From Nitrospira sp. (GTDB lineage Bacteria > Nitrospirota > Nitrospiria > Nitrospirales > Nitrospiraceae), in assembly GCA_024330965.1 (NCBI GenBank), contig JANDJL010000001.1:124001-188000 (forward strand): 64,000 nt of DNA, written 5' to 3'. Position numbers and translations under genes: made by a program. The notes beneath the pieces are model-generated. The model saw only the letters and a program-made list of their open reading frames with translations, had not been told where the DNA came from and did no database searches. Numbering within the stretch: the stretch's first letter is position 1; every line of letters starts with the position of its first letter. Shown in pieces: positions 36,774-45,521 of this stretch.

Positions 36774-37286
36774 TCACACCTCTTGGACCGTCACCGTCAT
36801 CTCCGCCCGTTCTAATGGATTATCCCGTCCGTCTCGTTTCATGTTGACCACCTTGTCCACGACATCCATTCCACTGACCACTTCGCCGAACACGGTATAC
36901 TGCCAATCCAAAAAGTTTGAGTCCGCCACGCAGATAAAAAATTGCGAGCCGGCGCTGTCGGGATCATTGCTCCTGGCCATCGAGACGATCCCCCGTCTGT
37001 GCGGTTTACTATTGAACTCGGCCTTAATCGTATAGCCGGGACCGCCCATTCCGTGCAGGGAACGATCCGGTTTTTTACTGTTGGGATCCCCCCCTTGAAT
37101 CATGAAGCCAGGAATGACGCGATGAAACGTCGTGCCGTTGTAAAACCCCTCCCTCGCCAGTTTCAAAAAATTGTTCACGTGGATCGGTGCCACATCCGGA
37201 AAAAATCTGAGCACGATCTCCCCCACCGGAGCCCCCTTGGTGGTCACTGAAATTGTCGCCCGAACGTCTTGAGTTGAATCGGCCAT
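36774..37286 (-). CDS. Peptidyl-prolyl cis-trans isomerase, cyclophilin type
   Basis: Folding catalyst, 170 residues. Cyclophilin motifs FHRVIPGFMIQGGDP, the variant GGPGYTIKAEF, RSNDPDSAGSQFFIC and FGEVVSGMDVVDKV are intact, including the Arg and Phe of the active site. No signal peptide, so cytoplasmic. Lies 26 bp behind the beta-propeller gene. Confidence 0.94.
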   Translation of the reverse strand: MADSTQDVRATISVTTKGAPVGEIVLRFFPDVAPIHVNNFLKLAREGFYNGTTFHRVIPGFMIQGGDPNSKKPDRSLHGMGGPGYTIKAEFNSKPHRRGIVSMARSNDPDSAGSQFFICVADSNFLDWQYTVFGEVVSGMDVVDKVVNMKRDGRDNPLERAEMTVTVQEV

Positions 37287-37312
37287 TGTTCTCGTCCTTT
37301 CCTTTCAATGCG

Positions 37313-38392
37313 TTATTCTCGAAACCGAAATGGAGGAGGCACCGTCCCCCCTTCAAGCCCTTGATTGACCGCGATCCAGGCCAGGCCGTCGTCGCTTCGA
37401 AACACCCCCTCGCTGGTTCCCGCATACAGACTTCCATCTTCGGCCCCGATCAACGTCTGGATCGACAGACTCGTCAATCCCTTGTTAACCGGCGTCCAGC
37501 GTTTGCCCTTGTCTTGGGTTTTAAAAATGCCGTTTCCGGTCGCGACAATCACATCCCGCCCCCACAACACGATCCCGCGGATGGAATCATTCGGAAGAGC
37601 GCGACTGATGGGGCGCCAGGTCATTCCCCCGTCAATACTCCGAAACACTCCACCGTCGAACGTGCCGGCCAGAATTCCCTCTTCCTGATCAATCACCAAC
37701 ACGCGAACGAAATTCTCGATCATCCCTTCATGATTTTTCAATCCATGCCGCAGACGTTCCCAGCCGGAAGACCGCGGGATGAAACGGAGAACGCCCTGGC
37801 CTGACGTGCCAGCGTACAACGTCCCGTCCGTGGACCGAGCCAAGGCATGGACCAAGACATCATCAAGCCCCGTGGCGAGAACCGACCAGCGGTCGCCCGC
37901 TTCATTGAGACGGTACACACCGTCACCCGTCCCCGCGTACAGCCCATCATCCGTCGCCATCAGGGCCTTGACCTCCAATCGTTTGAGTCCTGCATTGACG
38001 GATTGCCAGCTCGCACCGTCGTCTCTCGAACGAAAGATGCCGCCGCGCAGAGTTCCGGCGTAAATGGAGCCGTCTTGCCTGACGATCAAACTCAGGATGA
38101 AGGGATCGGTCACACCGCCGCCCACGGCCGTCCACGTAGCGCCTCGATCGACGGTGCGAAAAATCCCATGGCCGAATGAACCGGCGTAGACCACCCCCGT
38201 CTGGCTCATGGCCAGCGCTTGTACACTGACAGGAACTCGATCCCGTCGTTCCGCGTCGGACGTCCGTTCAACAAGAACATCTGCGGCCACGACAGCCTCT
38301 GCTTCAAACACATCAAGGGACACGCCGAGCACCAAGAGTCCCGTGATCACGACCGTGCGAACGTTCGGCGCAATATGGGATCGACTCTTCAT
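37313..38392 (-). CDS. Exported beta-propeller protein (BNR/Ycf48-like)
   Basis: 359 residues with a signal peptide (VVITGLLVLGVSLDVFEAEA). It then has about seven repeats, each built of a GxFRTxDxGxTW-like turn and a LYAGT strand, for example AGTFDGGVFRSIDGGMTW and AGTSEGVFRSDDGLAW. The fold matches the BNR/sortilin/Ycf48 propeller class, which often serves as a scaffold or carbohydrate binder. The ATG overlaps the tatC stop (ATGA). Export through Sec or Tat is not decidable; no clear twin-arginine is seen. Confidence 0.85.
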   Translation of the reverse strand: MKSRSHIAPNVRTVVITGLLVLGVSLDVFEAEAVVAADVLVERTSDAERRDRVPVSVQALAMSQTGVVYAGSFGHGIFRTVDRGATWTAVGGGVTDPFILSLIVRQDGSIYAGTLRGGIFRSRDDGASWQSVNAGLKRLEVKALMATDDGLYAGTGDGVYRLNEAGDRWSVLATGLDDVLVHALARSTDGTLYAGTSGQGVLRFIPRSSGWERLRHGLKNHEGMIENFVRVLVIDQEEGILAGTFDGGVFRSIDGGMTWRPISRALPNDSIRGIVLWGRDVIVATGNGIFKTQDKGKRWTPVNKGLTSLSIQTLIGAEDGSLYAGTSEGVFRSDDGLAWIAVNQGLEGGTVPPPFRFRE

Positions 38393-39165
38393 CGTATCCT
38401 CGTCCCCGCCGTCCCCATTGGCAAATCAGGATCAAGCGGAAGGTCCACTCGATCATTGGCGGAACGGCGACCGAAGAATCTGGCGCCCAGTATGCCGATT
38501 TCATAGAGAAGCATCAGCGGAACGGCCATCAGCAACATCGTGAAGACGGTTGCATCCGGCGTGACCACGGCCGATACAATCAGCGCCGCCAAAATCGCAT
38601 GCTTGCGATATCGAGCGAATGTCGCCGCCGGCACCACTCCCGCGACCGCCAAGAGCGTCATGACCAGCGGCAATTCGAATGCGAATCCAAAGATCAGAAG
38701 GAACTTGACGTTGAAATCAATGTAGGTCCCAACGCTAAGCTGCGGCGTCACGTCGCGATCGAGGCCGAAACTGACGAAAAAATCGATTGCCAGAGGAAGG
38801 ACGACTACGTTGCAAAACACCAAGCCGAGCCAGAAGGAGCCTCCCGCCAAACACAACAATGGAATGGCCCATCGCCGCTCGTTGGGCAGCAATGCCGGCT
38901 CGATGAGTTTCCAGATCTGATAAAACATCACCGGCAGACTCAGAATGACGGCTGCGAGAAATGAGACTTTGATCGAGGCAAAGAGCGCTTCCGTGGGGCC
39001 ATAAAAGACAAGCTGATTCCGGAAAGGCCGATTCATCCATGCCATGATGTCGGTCGAAAAGGAAAATGCGATCACCAGCCATCCGAGGATAGTCCCTCCA
39101 ATCACAATCAATCGGCGCTTGACGGTTTGGAGATGAACGGCAAACGGATTGGCGACGGGATCCAT
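38389..39165 (-). CDS. tatC: Sec-independent translocase protein TatC
   Basis: Core receptor of the twin-arginine export pathway. 258 residues, six membrane helices; FSFSTDIMAWMNRPF, PVMFYQIWKLIEPALLPNER and FGFAFELPLVMTLL are the conserved blocks. No tatA or tatB gene is adjacent. Preceded by a perfect hairpin in the 45-bp gap to the upstream DUF465 gene. Confidence 0.95.
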   Translation of the reverse strand: MDPVANPFAVHLQTVKRRLIVIGGTILGWLVIAFSFSTDIMAWMNRPFRNQLVFYGPTEALFASIKVSFLAAVILSLPVMFYQIWKLIEPALLPNERRWAIPLLCLAGGSFWLGLVFCNVVVLPLAIDFFVSFGLDRDVTPQLSVGTYIDFNVKFLLIFGFAFELPLVMTLLAVAGVVPAATFARYRKHAILAALIVSAVVTPDATVFTMLLMAVPLMLLYEIGILGARFFGRRSANDRVDLPLDPDLPMGTAGTRIR

Positions 39166-39174
39166 GACAATGAT

Positions 39175-39201
39175 TCAGCCGCCGGCCAGGCCGGCGGCTG
39201 A
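39175..39201. repeat. Perfect GC-rich inverted repeat between DUF465 gene and tatC
   Basis: TCAGCCGCCGGCC, one base, GGCCGGCGGCTGA: 13-bp arms with a central A, practically an 11-bp stem with a 5-base loop. Located in the 45-bp gap. No T-run follows on the minus strand, so it is likelier an RNA stem for attenuation, processing or mRNA protection than a full terminator. Confidence 0.6.
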
Positions 39202-39210
39202 TGGTCTCCT

Positions 39211-39450
39211 TTAGCGGGCCGCAGACTGCAATTGATCGCGGTAATGTCGAATCAGCTCGGCGAGCTTGTCTTTTTTCGCTAGCTTTTCTTTTTGAATGCG
39301 CTTCTTCTCGATTTCTTCCGCCGGCGTCAGGACGTGACGTTTCTGCAATTCGCTTAATTCCAGATCCAAGCGGTGATGAGACGCTTCCAGTTCCCGAAAC
39401 TCCGGATTGGACTGGCGCAATTGCTCCACAATGAAATCATCCGTCTGCAT
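39211..39450 (-). CDS. DUF465/YdcH-like small coiled-coil protein
   Basis: 79 residues, very charged, predicted helical hairpin (LEASHHRLDLELSELQKRH, then KLAKKDKLAELIRHYRDQL). This pattern matches DUF465/YdcH. The ATG at 39450 is chosen because AGGAGG lies five to six bases upstream; longer frames have no such site. Function unknown. Confidence 0.75.
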   Translation of the reverse strand: MQTDDFIVEQLRQSNPEFRELEASHHRLDLELSELQKRHVLTPAEEIEKKRIQKEKLAKKDKLAELIRHYRDQLQSAAR

Positions 39451-39466
39451 ACGCACCTCCTGGTTA

Positions 39467-40015
39467 TCATTCATGAACATGCGCTGAAATCGATTCCCCG
39501 CCACCTCTCCGTTCATGACTCGGCTGCAAGCCGGCCGGAGCCGACAATGGATCCATTTCCATCACGACCGCATCTTCCGTGGGTTCCGAATAATAGCCGC
39601 GCCTGACACCGAGAGATACAAACCCCAGTTCTCGATAGAGCCGTTGAGCCGCTTCATTGGAGGCTCTCACTTCGAGCACCGCCCGTGACGAACCCTGTGC
39701 CATCCCCATTGCGATGGCTTCGGCAACAAGGGTCCGTCCGACGCCACGTCTTCTCATCGATTCCTTCACGGCCAGTTTCATGAGTCGAAGTTCTTCGAAC
39801 ACGATCCAAAAACAATGGAAGCCGATCAGAGACCCGCCTCCCGAGTGCAGAGGGTCCGCCGTTACGGCGACCAGCACATGCGCGAACGGGTTGCCGATCA
39901 GTTCAGCTTCCCACATTCTGCTCGTCCAGGGGGGGGAGAAGCAAGTTCGTTCTAATTCCAACAACTCCGGCAACAGCTCCACCGTCGCCGGCACGATCCG
40001 AAACTCACGCGCCAT
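39467..40015 (-). CDS. rimI: Ribosomal-protein-alanine N-acetyltransferase RimI-like
   Basis: GNAT acetyltransferase that modifies the N-terminal Ala of S18 in E. coli. 182 residues from MAREFRIVP at 40015; the longer frame lies inside tsaB. RRRGVGRTLVAEAI is the acetyl-CoA loop and ASNEAAQRLYRELGF is the C-terminal motif. It overlaps tsaB by 11 bp. The tsaB-rimI pair is widely conserved. Confidence 0.88.
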   Translation of the reverse strand: MAREFRIVPATVELLPELLELERTCFSPPWTSRMWEAELIGNPFAHVLVAVTADPLHSGGGSLIGFHCFWIVFEELRLMKLAVKESMRRRGVGRTLVAEAIAMGMAQGSSRAVLEVRASNEAAQRLYRELGFVSLGVRRGYYSEPTEDAVVMEMDPLSAPAGLQPSHERRGGGESISAHVHE

Positions 40016-40826
40016 TCGCCTGGCCCGGACGAATTGCCGGTCTCCCTTGCCGCCGCGCCCGCGCCAGGCGCCGAGCAACTTTAGCAGCCACCCGCTCCTG
40101 CCGCCGGACGACCGGCGAGATTCCTCCCGACCGATCATAGACGAGTTCCGCTTCGGATCGCTGCACATACAGCGGCACGACGCAGTCGCCGGCGACTTCT
40201 CCACGACGGAGCTTTTCCAGACCGAGAAGCCCGACGGCCACGGCGGAGGGCTTCACATGGTCAGCCTTCGCCGGGAACAGGGTGATCGAAGAAGAGAGCG
40301 CCGCTCGGATCCGCGGCTCCATGTTGAACCATCCCTCGCCGAACACCGTCGTGTCGTCGTCAAGACTGGCGGCCACCGCTTCTGGGGGACCGACATGCTC
40401 GGCCAGGATGCGCTCCAGCCGTCCGCCCTTCATCCTCCGAAATATCGCCCAGTACAATTCTCCCGTCCGTCCCATCAGCATCGGACACAGACGAGAGACC
40501 GCCGATTCGACATCCATTGCCATAGCTTCCAACGTCGGGACCAACGTGAGCGGAAGGCCGGCCGCCGTGCGAAGTCCGAGGCATGTCGCCACGCCCACGC
40601 GAATACCCGTGAAAGAACCGGGACCGATGGAACATGCTAACCCATCAAGGTCGGTCACTTGCAGAGCCGTGCGCTCAAACAACCGATCGATGGCGGGCAG
40701 CAACGTCAGACCATGAGCACCGCCGGCATCCTGCTCCTCTTTCGCCAAGACGACATCCTCTTCAAGAATCGCGACGCTTTGCCACGACGTGGCCGTCTCG
40801 ACCGCTAAGATCCTCTTCCCTTTCAC
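40005..40826 (-). CDS. tsaB: tRNA threonylcarbamoyladenosine biosynthesis protein TsaB
   Basis: Scaffold paralogue of TsaD for t6A synthesis. 273 residues; ILAVETATSWQSVAIL, GPGSFTGIRVGVATCLGL and LVPTLEAMAMD are characteristic. The ATG overlaps the upstream lipoprotein gene stop (ATGA). The C-terminal 40 residues are Arg-rich and longer than usual. Confidence 0.93.
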   Translation of the reverse strand: MKGKRILAVETATSWQSVAILEEDVVLAKEEQDAGGAHGLTLLPAIDRLFERTALQVTDLDGLACSIGPGSFTGIRVGVATCLGLRTAAGLPLTLVPTLEAMAMDVESAVSRLCPMLMGRTGELYWAIFRRMKGGRLERILAEHVGPPEAVAASLDDDTTVFGEGWFNMEPRIRAALSSSITLFPAKADHVKPSAVAVGLLGLEKLRRGEVAGDCVVPLYVQRSEAELVYDRSGGISPVVRRQERVAAKVARRLARARRQGRPAIRPGQANGA

Positions 40827-41677
40827 AACGCCTCTCCCAACTCCTCCGTCTTGATTGTCTGATTGGACAGGATTTCATGAAACACGATCTGAATGCTCCC
40901 CTGGCCGCGCCCGTCTTCAAGGGAAATTTTGAACGGCCGAACCAGCGCGCTCCTCCGTTCCAGGGACCACGAATCTCCCGTTACGTCTTCCACCGGTCGA
41001 AAATCTTCATAGTAGATGGTGGCGTCGATGTCGCCGTTCGTTGCCAGCCGGTCTTCCTGTACGACGAACAACGTCCGTCGATCGAACCAGAGACGGCGGA
41101 TCGGCGTTGTCCTGCCGGTGTCACTCCAGCCGGCGGCGTACACGTCCAATCGATAGCGATCCCCTGCTTCGGTCAGCCTTACAGTCTCACCGTTTGCGAC
41201 GACTCCGGTACCGAGTACTCCTCCAACCGCCCAGATGCTGAGCTGAAACGGGCGTGCCAGCTCGTGTCGCGTCGCCATCTCCGCCTGTCGGCCCGTCAAG
41301 ACCCGTCCCATCGTCGGCAACCGGAGTTTGTACAGATCGCCGGCTTGAACGAATTCAAACAGCTCGCCGCCGATCGGTGTGAATCCGCGCAACCGCACAG
41401 CATTGGGACGGCGATAGTACACCGTTCCTTCAACCCGCGACGCAATGGGAATCAGCCCGCCGCGGACTTTCGCCGTAAACAGTCCTTTGAGCGAATGAAT
41501 CGCCGCTTCCCGTTGACGCAGCAGCGTCGTCAACTCCTCCGCCGTAGTCGGTATGGTTTGTTCGAATGACGTTTCGTTCTTGGGTGTCATCAGCGAACAG
41601 CCGGACAGCAGCAGACACATCAAAAAGCCACATGTCCCGCCCAGCGTCAGGTGTCCGTTACGGCTAAGCCAAGACAA
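40823..41677 (-). CDS. LolA/LolB-like outer-membrane lipoprotein
   Basis: 284 residues with a lipobox (CLLLSGCSL; Cys27). The mature part has LLRQREAAIHSLKGLFTAKV, VEGTVYYRRPNAVRLRGF and beta-strand repeats, similar to LolB or DUF4292 proteins that bind acyl chains in an open beta-sheet. A role in lipoprotein insertion into the outer membrane is inferred. It overlaps radA by 14 bp and tsaB by 4. Confidence 0.72.
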   Translation of the reverse strand: MSWLSRNGHLTLGGTCGFLMCLLLSGCSLMTPKNETSFEQTIPTTAEELTTLLRQREAAIHSLKGLFTAKVRGGLIPIASRVEGTVYYRRPNAVRLRGFTPIGGELFEFVQAGDLYKLRLPTMGRVLTGRQAEMATRHELARPFQLSIWAVGGVLGTGVVANGETVRLTEAGDRYRLDVYAAGWSDTGRTTPIRRLWFDRRTLFVVQEDRLATNGDIDATIYYEDFRPVEDVTGDSWSLERRSALVRPFKISLEDGRGQGSIQIVFHEILSNQTIKTEELGEAL

Positions 41678-43043
41678 CGTTCAGTGCCTCCCTCACATCT
41701 TGAATACCGATCAATTCTATACCGCCAATCGTCTCCAGTTTCGCCAGATTCCGCTCGGGCAACAGACACCGTTTGAACCCCATCTTTGCCGCTTCGCGAA
41801 TACGCAACTCCGCCTGACTGATCGCTCGCACTTCCCCGCCGAGACCGACTTCGCCGAGAATCAACAGACCTGGCTCGACCGGTATCTCTCGCAGGCTGGA
41901 GGTGATTGCTGCAACGATACCAAGATCGGTTGCCGGCTCATCGATCCGCAACCCTCCCACCACGTTCACATAGACATCCTGTCCGGACACATGGACGCCC
42001 AGCCGTTTTTCCATCACCGCGATCAGCAGCGACACGCGATTGGGATCGACCCCGTTGGCCACCCGTTTCGGGATGGCATAGCTGGTCGAGGATACGAGCG
42101 CTTGCAGTTCAACGAGAATCGGCCTGGTCCCTTCAAGACTCGACACGACCACCGAGCCGGTGCTGTGCTGCGGGCGTTCGGCCAAAAACAGCTCTGAGGG
42201 ATTGCCGACTTCTTCGAGCCCCGTATCTTTCATTTCGAACACACCGATTTCGTTCGTCGAACCGAAGCGATTTTTGACGGCCCGAAGAATGCGATAGCTG
42301 TGTCCCCTGTCTCCCTCGAAATACAACACCGTATCGACGATATGTTCCAACAAACGAGGCCCGGCGATGGCCCCCTCTTTTGTCACATGGCCGATCACGA
42401 AGACCGGTACCCCGGTCCGCTTGGCAAACCACATCAACTGCCCGGCCGCCTCTTGAACTTGACTGATGCTCCCAGGCGCCGAGGTCATCTGTTCTGTATA
42501 GATGGTTTGAATGGAGTCCACCACTATCGCGGCCGGCTGCATCTCCTGAGCCGTTTTTAGAATCTGCTCCAGCAAGGTTTCGGCGAGAATCAGCAAACGG
42601 GGATGCTCGATCCCCAGCCGCTGCCCGCGCAGTTTGATCTGGCGGGGCGATTCTTCGCCTGAAACGTACAGCACCGGTGCCGCATCGGTCGCCAATCGCG
42701 GCAGGGCTTGGAGCAGCAGGGTGGTCTTCCCGATCCCTGGATCGCCGCCGATCAGGATCACCGCACCGGGAATCACCCCGCCACCCAACACCCGATCAAA
42801 CTCCCCGATGCGCGTGAGCCGGCGGTCTTCCCCCACCACTTCGATCTCGGCGATGGGCGTGGCCTTGGCCTGCGCCATCTTCATGGCCATCGGACGCCCT
42901 TTACCGCCCGCCGCCTGCCGCTCCTCTTTCATCGTGTTCCAACCACCGCAGTCGGGGCAGCGACCCAGCCATCGCGGAGCTTGATGTCCGCACGCTTGGC
43001 AGGAAAAGATGGTTTTGGCTCTCAAATTTGGCACCTTCAGCAA
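41664..43043 (-). CDS. radA: DNA repair protein RadA
   Basis: Branch-migration motor in recombination. 459 residues: zinc finger CQACGHQAPRWLGRCPDCGGW in the first 35, Walker A GGDPGIGKTTLL, the RadA-specific KNRFGSTNE, and a C-terminal Lon-like P domain. Head of the group leading to tsaB and rimI; no clear promoter was resolved in the 236-bp gap upstream. Confidence 0.96.
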   Translation of the reverse strand: MLKVPNLRAKTIFSCQACGHQAPRWLGRCPDCGGWNTMKEERQAAGGKGRPMAMKMAQAKATPIAEIEVVGEDRRLTRIGEFDRVLGGGVIPGAVILIGGDPGIGKTTLLLQALPRLATDAAPVLYVSGEESPRQIKLRGQRLGIEHPRLLILAETLLEQILKTAQEMQPAAIVVDSIQTIYTEQMTSAPGSISQVQEAAGQLMWFAKRTGVPVFVIGHVTKEGAIAGPRLLEHIVDTVLYFEGDRGHSYRILRAVKNRFGSTNEIGVFEMKDTGLEEVGNPSELFLAERPQHSTGSVVVSSLEGTRPILVELQALVSSTSYAIPKRVANGVDPNRVSLLIAVMEKRLGVHVSGQDVYVNVVGGLRIDEPATDLGIVAAITSSLREIPVEPGLLILGEVGLGGEVRAISQAELRIREAAKMGFKRCLLPERNLAKLETIGGIELIGIQDVREALNVVLA

Positions 43044-43279
43044 GCGATGAATTCTGCAGGGGTCTGTTTAATATTAAAGAACGGGCCCATCAAAAGAAAG
43101 GATCGACGAAGAATCTCCACCTCGGCTGATAAACAGGAAGAGCCGGACAGTGGCCGCTCAATGAGGAGAGGCTGTCATATATGAAAAACCATTGAGAGTG
43201 ACCACCTCGGCACCGATCAGAGACAAGCCGGCAATCGCTGCGTGTCGCCCTCACACGATTGGCCCACAAAGCCGACCGC

Positions 43280-44164
43280 TTACAGTTTTTTTCTTACTTC
43301 CTTCCAATCCTTCGCCACGCGGACTTTCGGCGGCGCCTCGCCGGCCGGTTCCGGCACCATGACCGCTTGCAACCGTCGATTGAGAAAGGCTTCGACAAAG
43401 CCTCTGGTCCGGCCGATGCCGATCTTCACGGTCTTCCATCCTTCCGCGCGCAGCGTATCGAGCTTTTCTCCCAACGCATCACCGCCAGGCGGCAACACCA
43501 GAACATAGCCGAGCGGAAACTGATGAGCCTTTAGCCACTCCCGTGCTTGATTCGCGACGCGAAAGCCGTCCGCGCCCGAAGAAGGCAGTGCAACGACGTA
43601 GATGACGCGATAATAAAACTGGGTCAGCTTAGCAAGCTGCTCGGCAGCGTTCAGCATCGGTTTCCATCCCGGATCGAGCACGGCGCCGATCAGGGGGACA
43701 GGGGGCGGCGGAGGCGGTTGCTCTATCAATGCTGCCAATTCGACCGCGACGATGGGATTTCGCTGCTCCCACACGACAAGGTTCGCCCATCCCTCAACCG
43801 GTGAGACACGCGAACTCTTACCGACTCGAACGCGAATCGGTAATATACCTTGCGTGTTTGAACGATAACTCAGAAACACCCGCCCATCTCCCCCGGTCAT
43901 GCCGGTCGCGACAACCTTGTCTTCCACCAACAGCTCGATCGGCTCCCCGCCCACCCCCGCTGTCGTCCATGGTCCAGCGGTCGAGAGCCGAGCTTCGATC
44001 GTCGTCGATCGACCGGGAACCGTCAGCGCGTCTTTCACAAAAAGCGTTACGGCAGCCTTGTCAGCGGCGAGAAGAACCTCGCCGGGGAGAGAGAGAAAAA
44101 TGACGACGAGTAATCTGATAAAACCGGCTGTACGAGCATCTCTTGTCGCCAGCCGCATCACCAT
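43280..44164 (-). CDS. Exported protein with beta domain and degenerate HAD-like (APP1/LNS2-type) end
   Basis: 294 residues. A hydrophobic leader (GFIRLLVVIFLSLPGEVLLA) is followed by a beta-rich Ig-like region (about 40-140: LLVEDKVVATGMTGGDGRVF and ILPIRVRVG) and a Pro7-type linker. The C-terminal part has RVIYVVALPSSGADGFRVAN, WLKAHQFPLGYVLVLPPGG and GRTRGFVEAFLNRRL. The order resembles APP1/LNS2 phosphatases of the HAD class, but the nucleophile DxD is absent, so the domain is likely non-catalytic. 18 bp behind bcp. Function unknown. Confidence 0.65.
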   Translation of the reverse strand: MVMRLATRDARTAGFIRLLVVIFLSLPGEVLLAADKAAVTLFVKDALTVPGRSTTIEARLSTAGPWTTAGVGGEPIELLVEDKVVATGMTGGDGRVFLSYRSNTQGILPIRVRVGKSSRVSPVEGWANLVVWEQRNPIVAVELAALIEQPPPPPPVPLIGAVLDPGWKPMLNAAEQLAKLTQFYYRVIYVVALPSSGADGFRVANQAREWLKAHQFPLGYVLVLPPGGDALGEKLDTLRAEGWKTVKIGIGRTRGFVEAFLNRRLQAVMVPEPAGEAPPKVRVAKDWKEVRKKL

Positions 44165-44182
44165 GGTGAGAAAATGAACAAT

Positions 44183-44662
44183 TCACGATGAACGCTGCGC
44201 CTTTAAGGCCGCCAGCACTTGATCAGCATGACCGTCCACCTTCACTTTTCGGAAAACAGCCTTCACTTTTCCTTCGGGATCGATGATGAACGTGCTGCGC
44301 TCAATGCCCCAATACTTTTTCCCGTACATGTTTTTCTGCTTATACACTCCGTATGCCTTGCACACTCTTGCGTCTTCGTCACTGAGCAGCGGAAACGGCA
44401 GGCCGAATTTTTTAATGAACTTTTGGTGAGACTCCCGTCCATCCAAACTGACCCCGAGAATCACTCCTCCCGCCCTTACAATTTGAGCCTCGGTATCACG
44501 AAAATCGCAGGATTCTTTGGTGCAGCCCGGGGTATCGTCTTTGGGATAAAAATACAGCACGACTTGTTTGCCTCTAAGGCTGCGAAGCGTCACGAGCCGT
44601 CCATCTTGATCCGGAATCTCGAGTTCCGGTGCCTGGTCTCCCACCGTCAGTTCTTTAGCCAT
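44183..44662 (-). CDS. bcp: Thioredoxin-dependent peroxiredoxin Bcp
   Basis: Reduces hydroperoxides using thioredoxin. 159 residues; the peroxidatic Cys47 and resolving Cys52 form the PGCTKESCDF motif of the atypical 2-Cys PrxQ type. FYPKDDTPGCT, GVSLDGRESHQKF and RSTFIIDPEGKV are typical. Cytoplasmic. Thioredoxin is encoded at 56.2 kb. Confidence 0.95.
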   Translation of the reverse strand: MAKELTVGDQAPELEIPDQDGRLVTLRSLRGKQVVLYFYPKDDTPGCTKESCDFRDTEAQIVRAGGVILGVSLDGRESHQKFIKKFGLPFPLLSDEDARVCKAYGVYKQKNMYGKKYWGIERSTFIIDPEGKVKAVFRKVKVDGHADQVLAALKAQRSS

Positions 44663-44703
44663 AGACAGCGCCCCTCAATCAAACAAAAACATTCAAAACT
44701 TGC

Positions 44704-45171
44704 TTATCTCTGCCGCGGCATCCCGCCGAATGTAGGCCGTTCCGTTCCATAGGGACGGTCTTTCGTCTGTTTTCTCGTGTCGGGATCACCGTACGGCGCC
44801 AACACCGGAGAATCCCAAATGACCTTGTCACCGGGCGCCAAATTCGCTGCTTCAAGAAAATGGTGCCGGGCCGCCGCCGCCTCGCCAAGCGCGTTCAATG
44901 CCAACGCGTAATTGTAATGAGCCTGTCCGGACGCAGGCGCAGCGGCCATGGCTTCTGCAAAATACTTCTTCGCTTCGCCGAATTGCTTTTCGTGATAGGC
45001 CCGTGCTCCTTGCTCCGTCCAAGCAACCGCCTCGCGACTGATTCCGGCATCAGTCAATGCCAACGGAACGAGCGGCTTTCGCTTGGCTGAGCAGCCTCCG
45101 GCCTGCATCACGACCATCAATACGGCACTCAGTACCACCAGCCATTTCATCCGGCTGCTTACGACCGTCAT
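44704..45171 (-). CDS. TPR-containing lipoprotein, unknown
   Basis: 155 residues. Hydrophobic leader with lipobox VVMQAGGCSAK (Cys27), then two TPR units (WTEQGARAYHEKQFGEAKK and GQAHYNYALALNALGEAAAA) and a Pro/Arg-rich end. Probably periplasm-facing. 22 bp behind the DUF507 gene. Confidence 0.78.
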   Translation of the reverse strand: MTVVSSRMKWLVVLSAVLMVVMQAGGCSAKRKPLVPLALTDAGISREAVAWTEQGARAYHEKQFGEAKKYFAEAMAAAPASGQAHYNYALALNALGEAAAARHHFLEAANLAPGDKVIWDSPVLAPYGDPDTRKQTKDRPYGTERPTFGGMPRQR

Positions 45172-45192
45172 CTCCCGCCTTTTTTCAATCTC

Positions 45193-45465
45193 TCACAGGG
45201 CTCGTTTCCGAGTTTCCTCTTCAAATGTCTTCCGGTAGAGGACGTCCCACTCCGCGCTCCCCTCAATAATGCCGCGAGAATAGGAAGCGAGCTTCGCCTT
45301 GACCTTGCGATCGATCTCCTCCTCCTGCGCCAACTCGGCGGCGAGAACCCGCTTGATTTCCTTGAGCATCCGTTCATCGTCACCGTGTACGGTTACGGAC
45401 TGATGACGCTTCACGGCCTGTAAAATCACGTGTGAGAGATGGCTGACTTTCTCTTCGCTCAACAT
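45193..45465 (-). CDS. DUF507-family protein, copy 2
   Basis: 90 residues, mostly charged helix: MLSEEKVSHLSHVILQAVKR, ELAQEEEIDRKVKAKLASYS and WDVLYRKTFEEETRK. The pattern matches the DUF507 family, a protein of unknown role found in Nitrospirota, Aquificota and Deltaproteobacteria. An in-frame GTG at 45474 is an alternative start. Tandem paralogue of the next gene upstream. Confidence 0.8.
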   Translation of the reverse strand: MLSEEKVSHLSHVILQAVKRHQSVTVHGDDERMLKEIKRVLAAELAQEEEIDRKVKAKLASYSRGIIEGSAEWDVLYRKTFEEETRKRAL

Positions 45466-45521
45466 TCGACACACGCTGTTCGCCGATGCAACCTGCTTCG
45501 CCGGTATCTCCTCGCGAACCT

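Noticed and set aside
40634..41569. Plus-strand frame of 311 codons opposite tsaB and the lipoprotein gene
   Set aside because: Low-complexity, no ribosome site, and both opposite genes are well supported.
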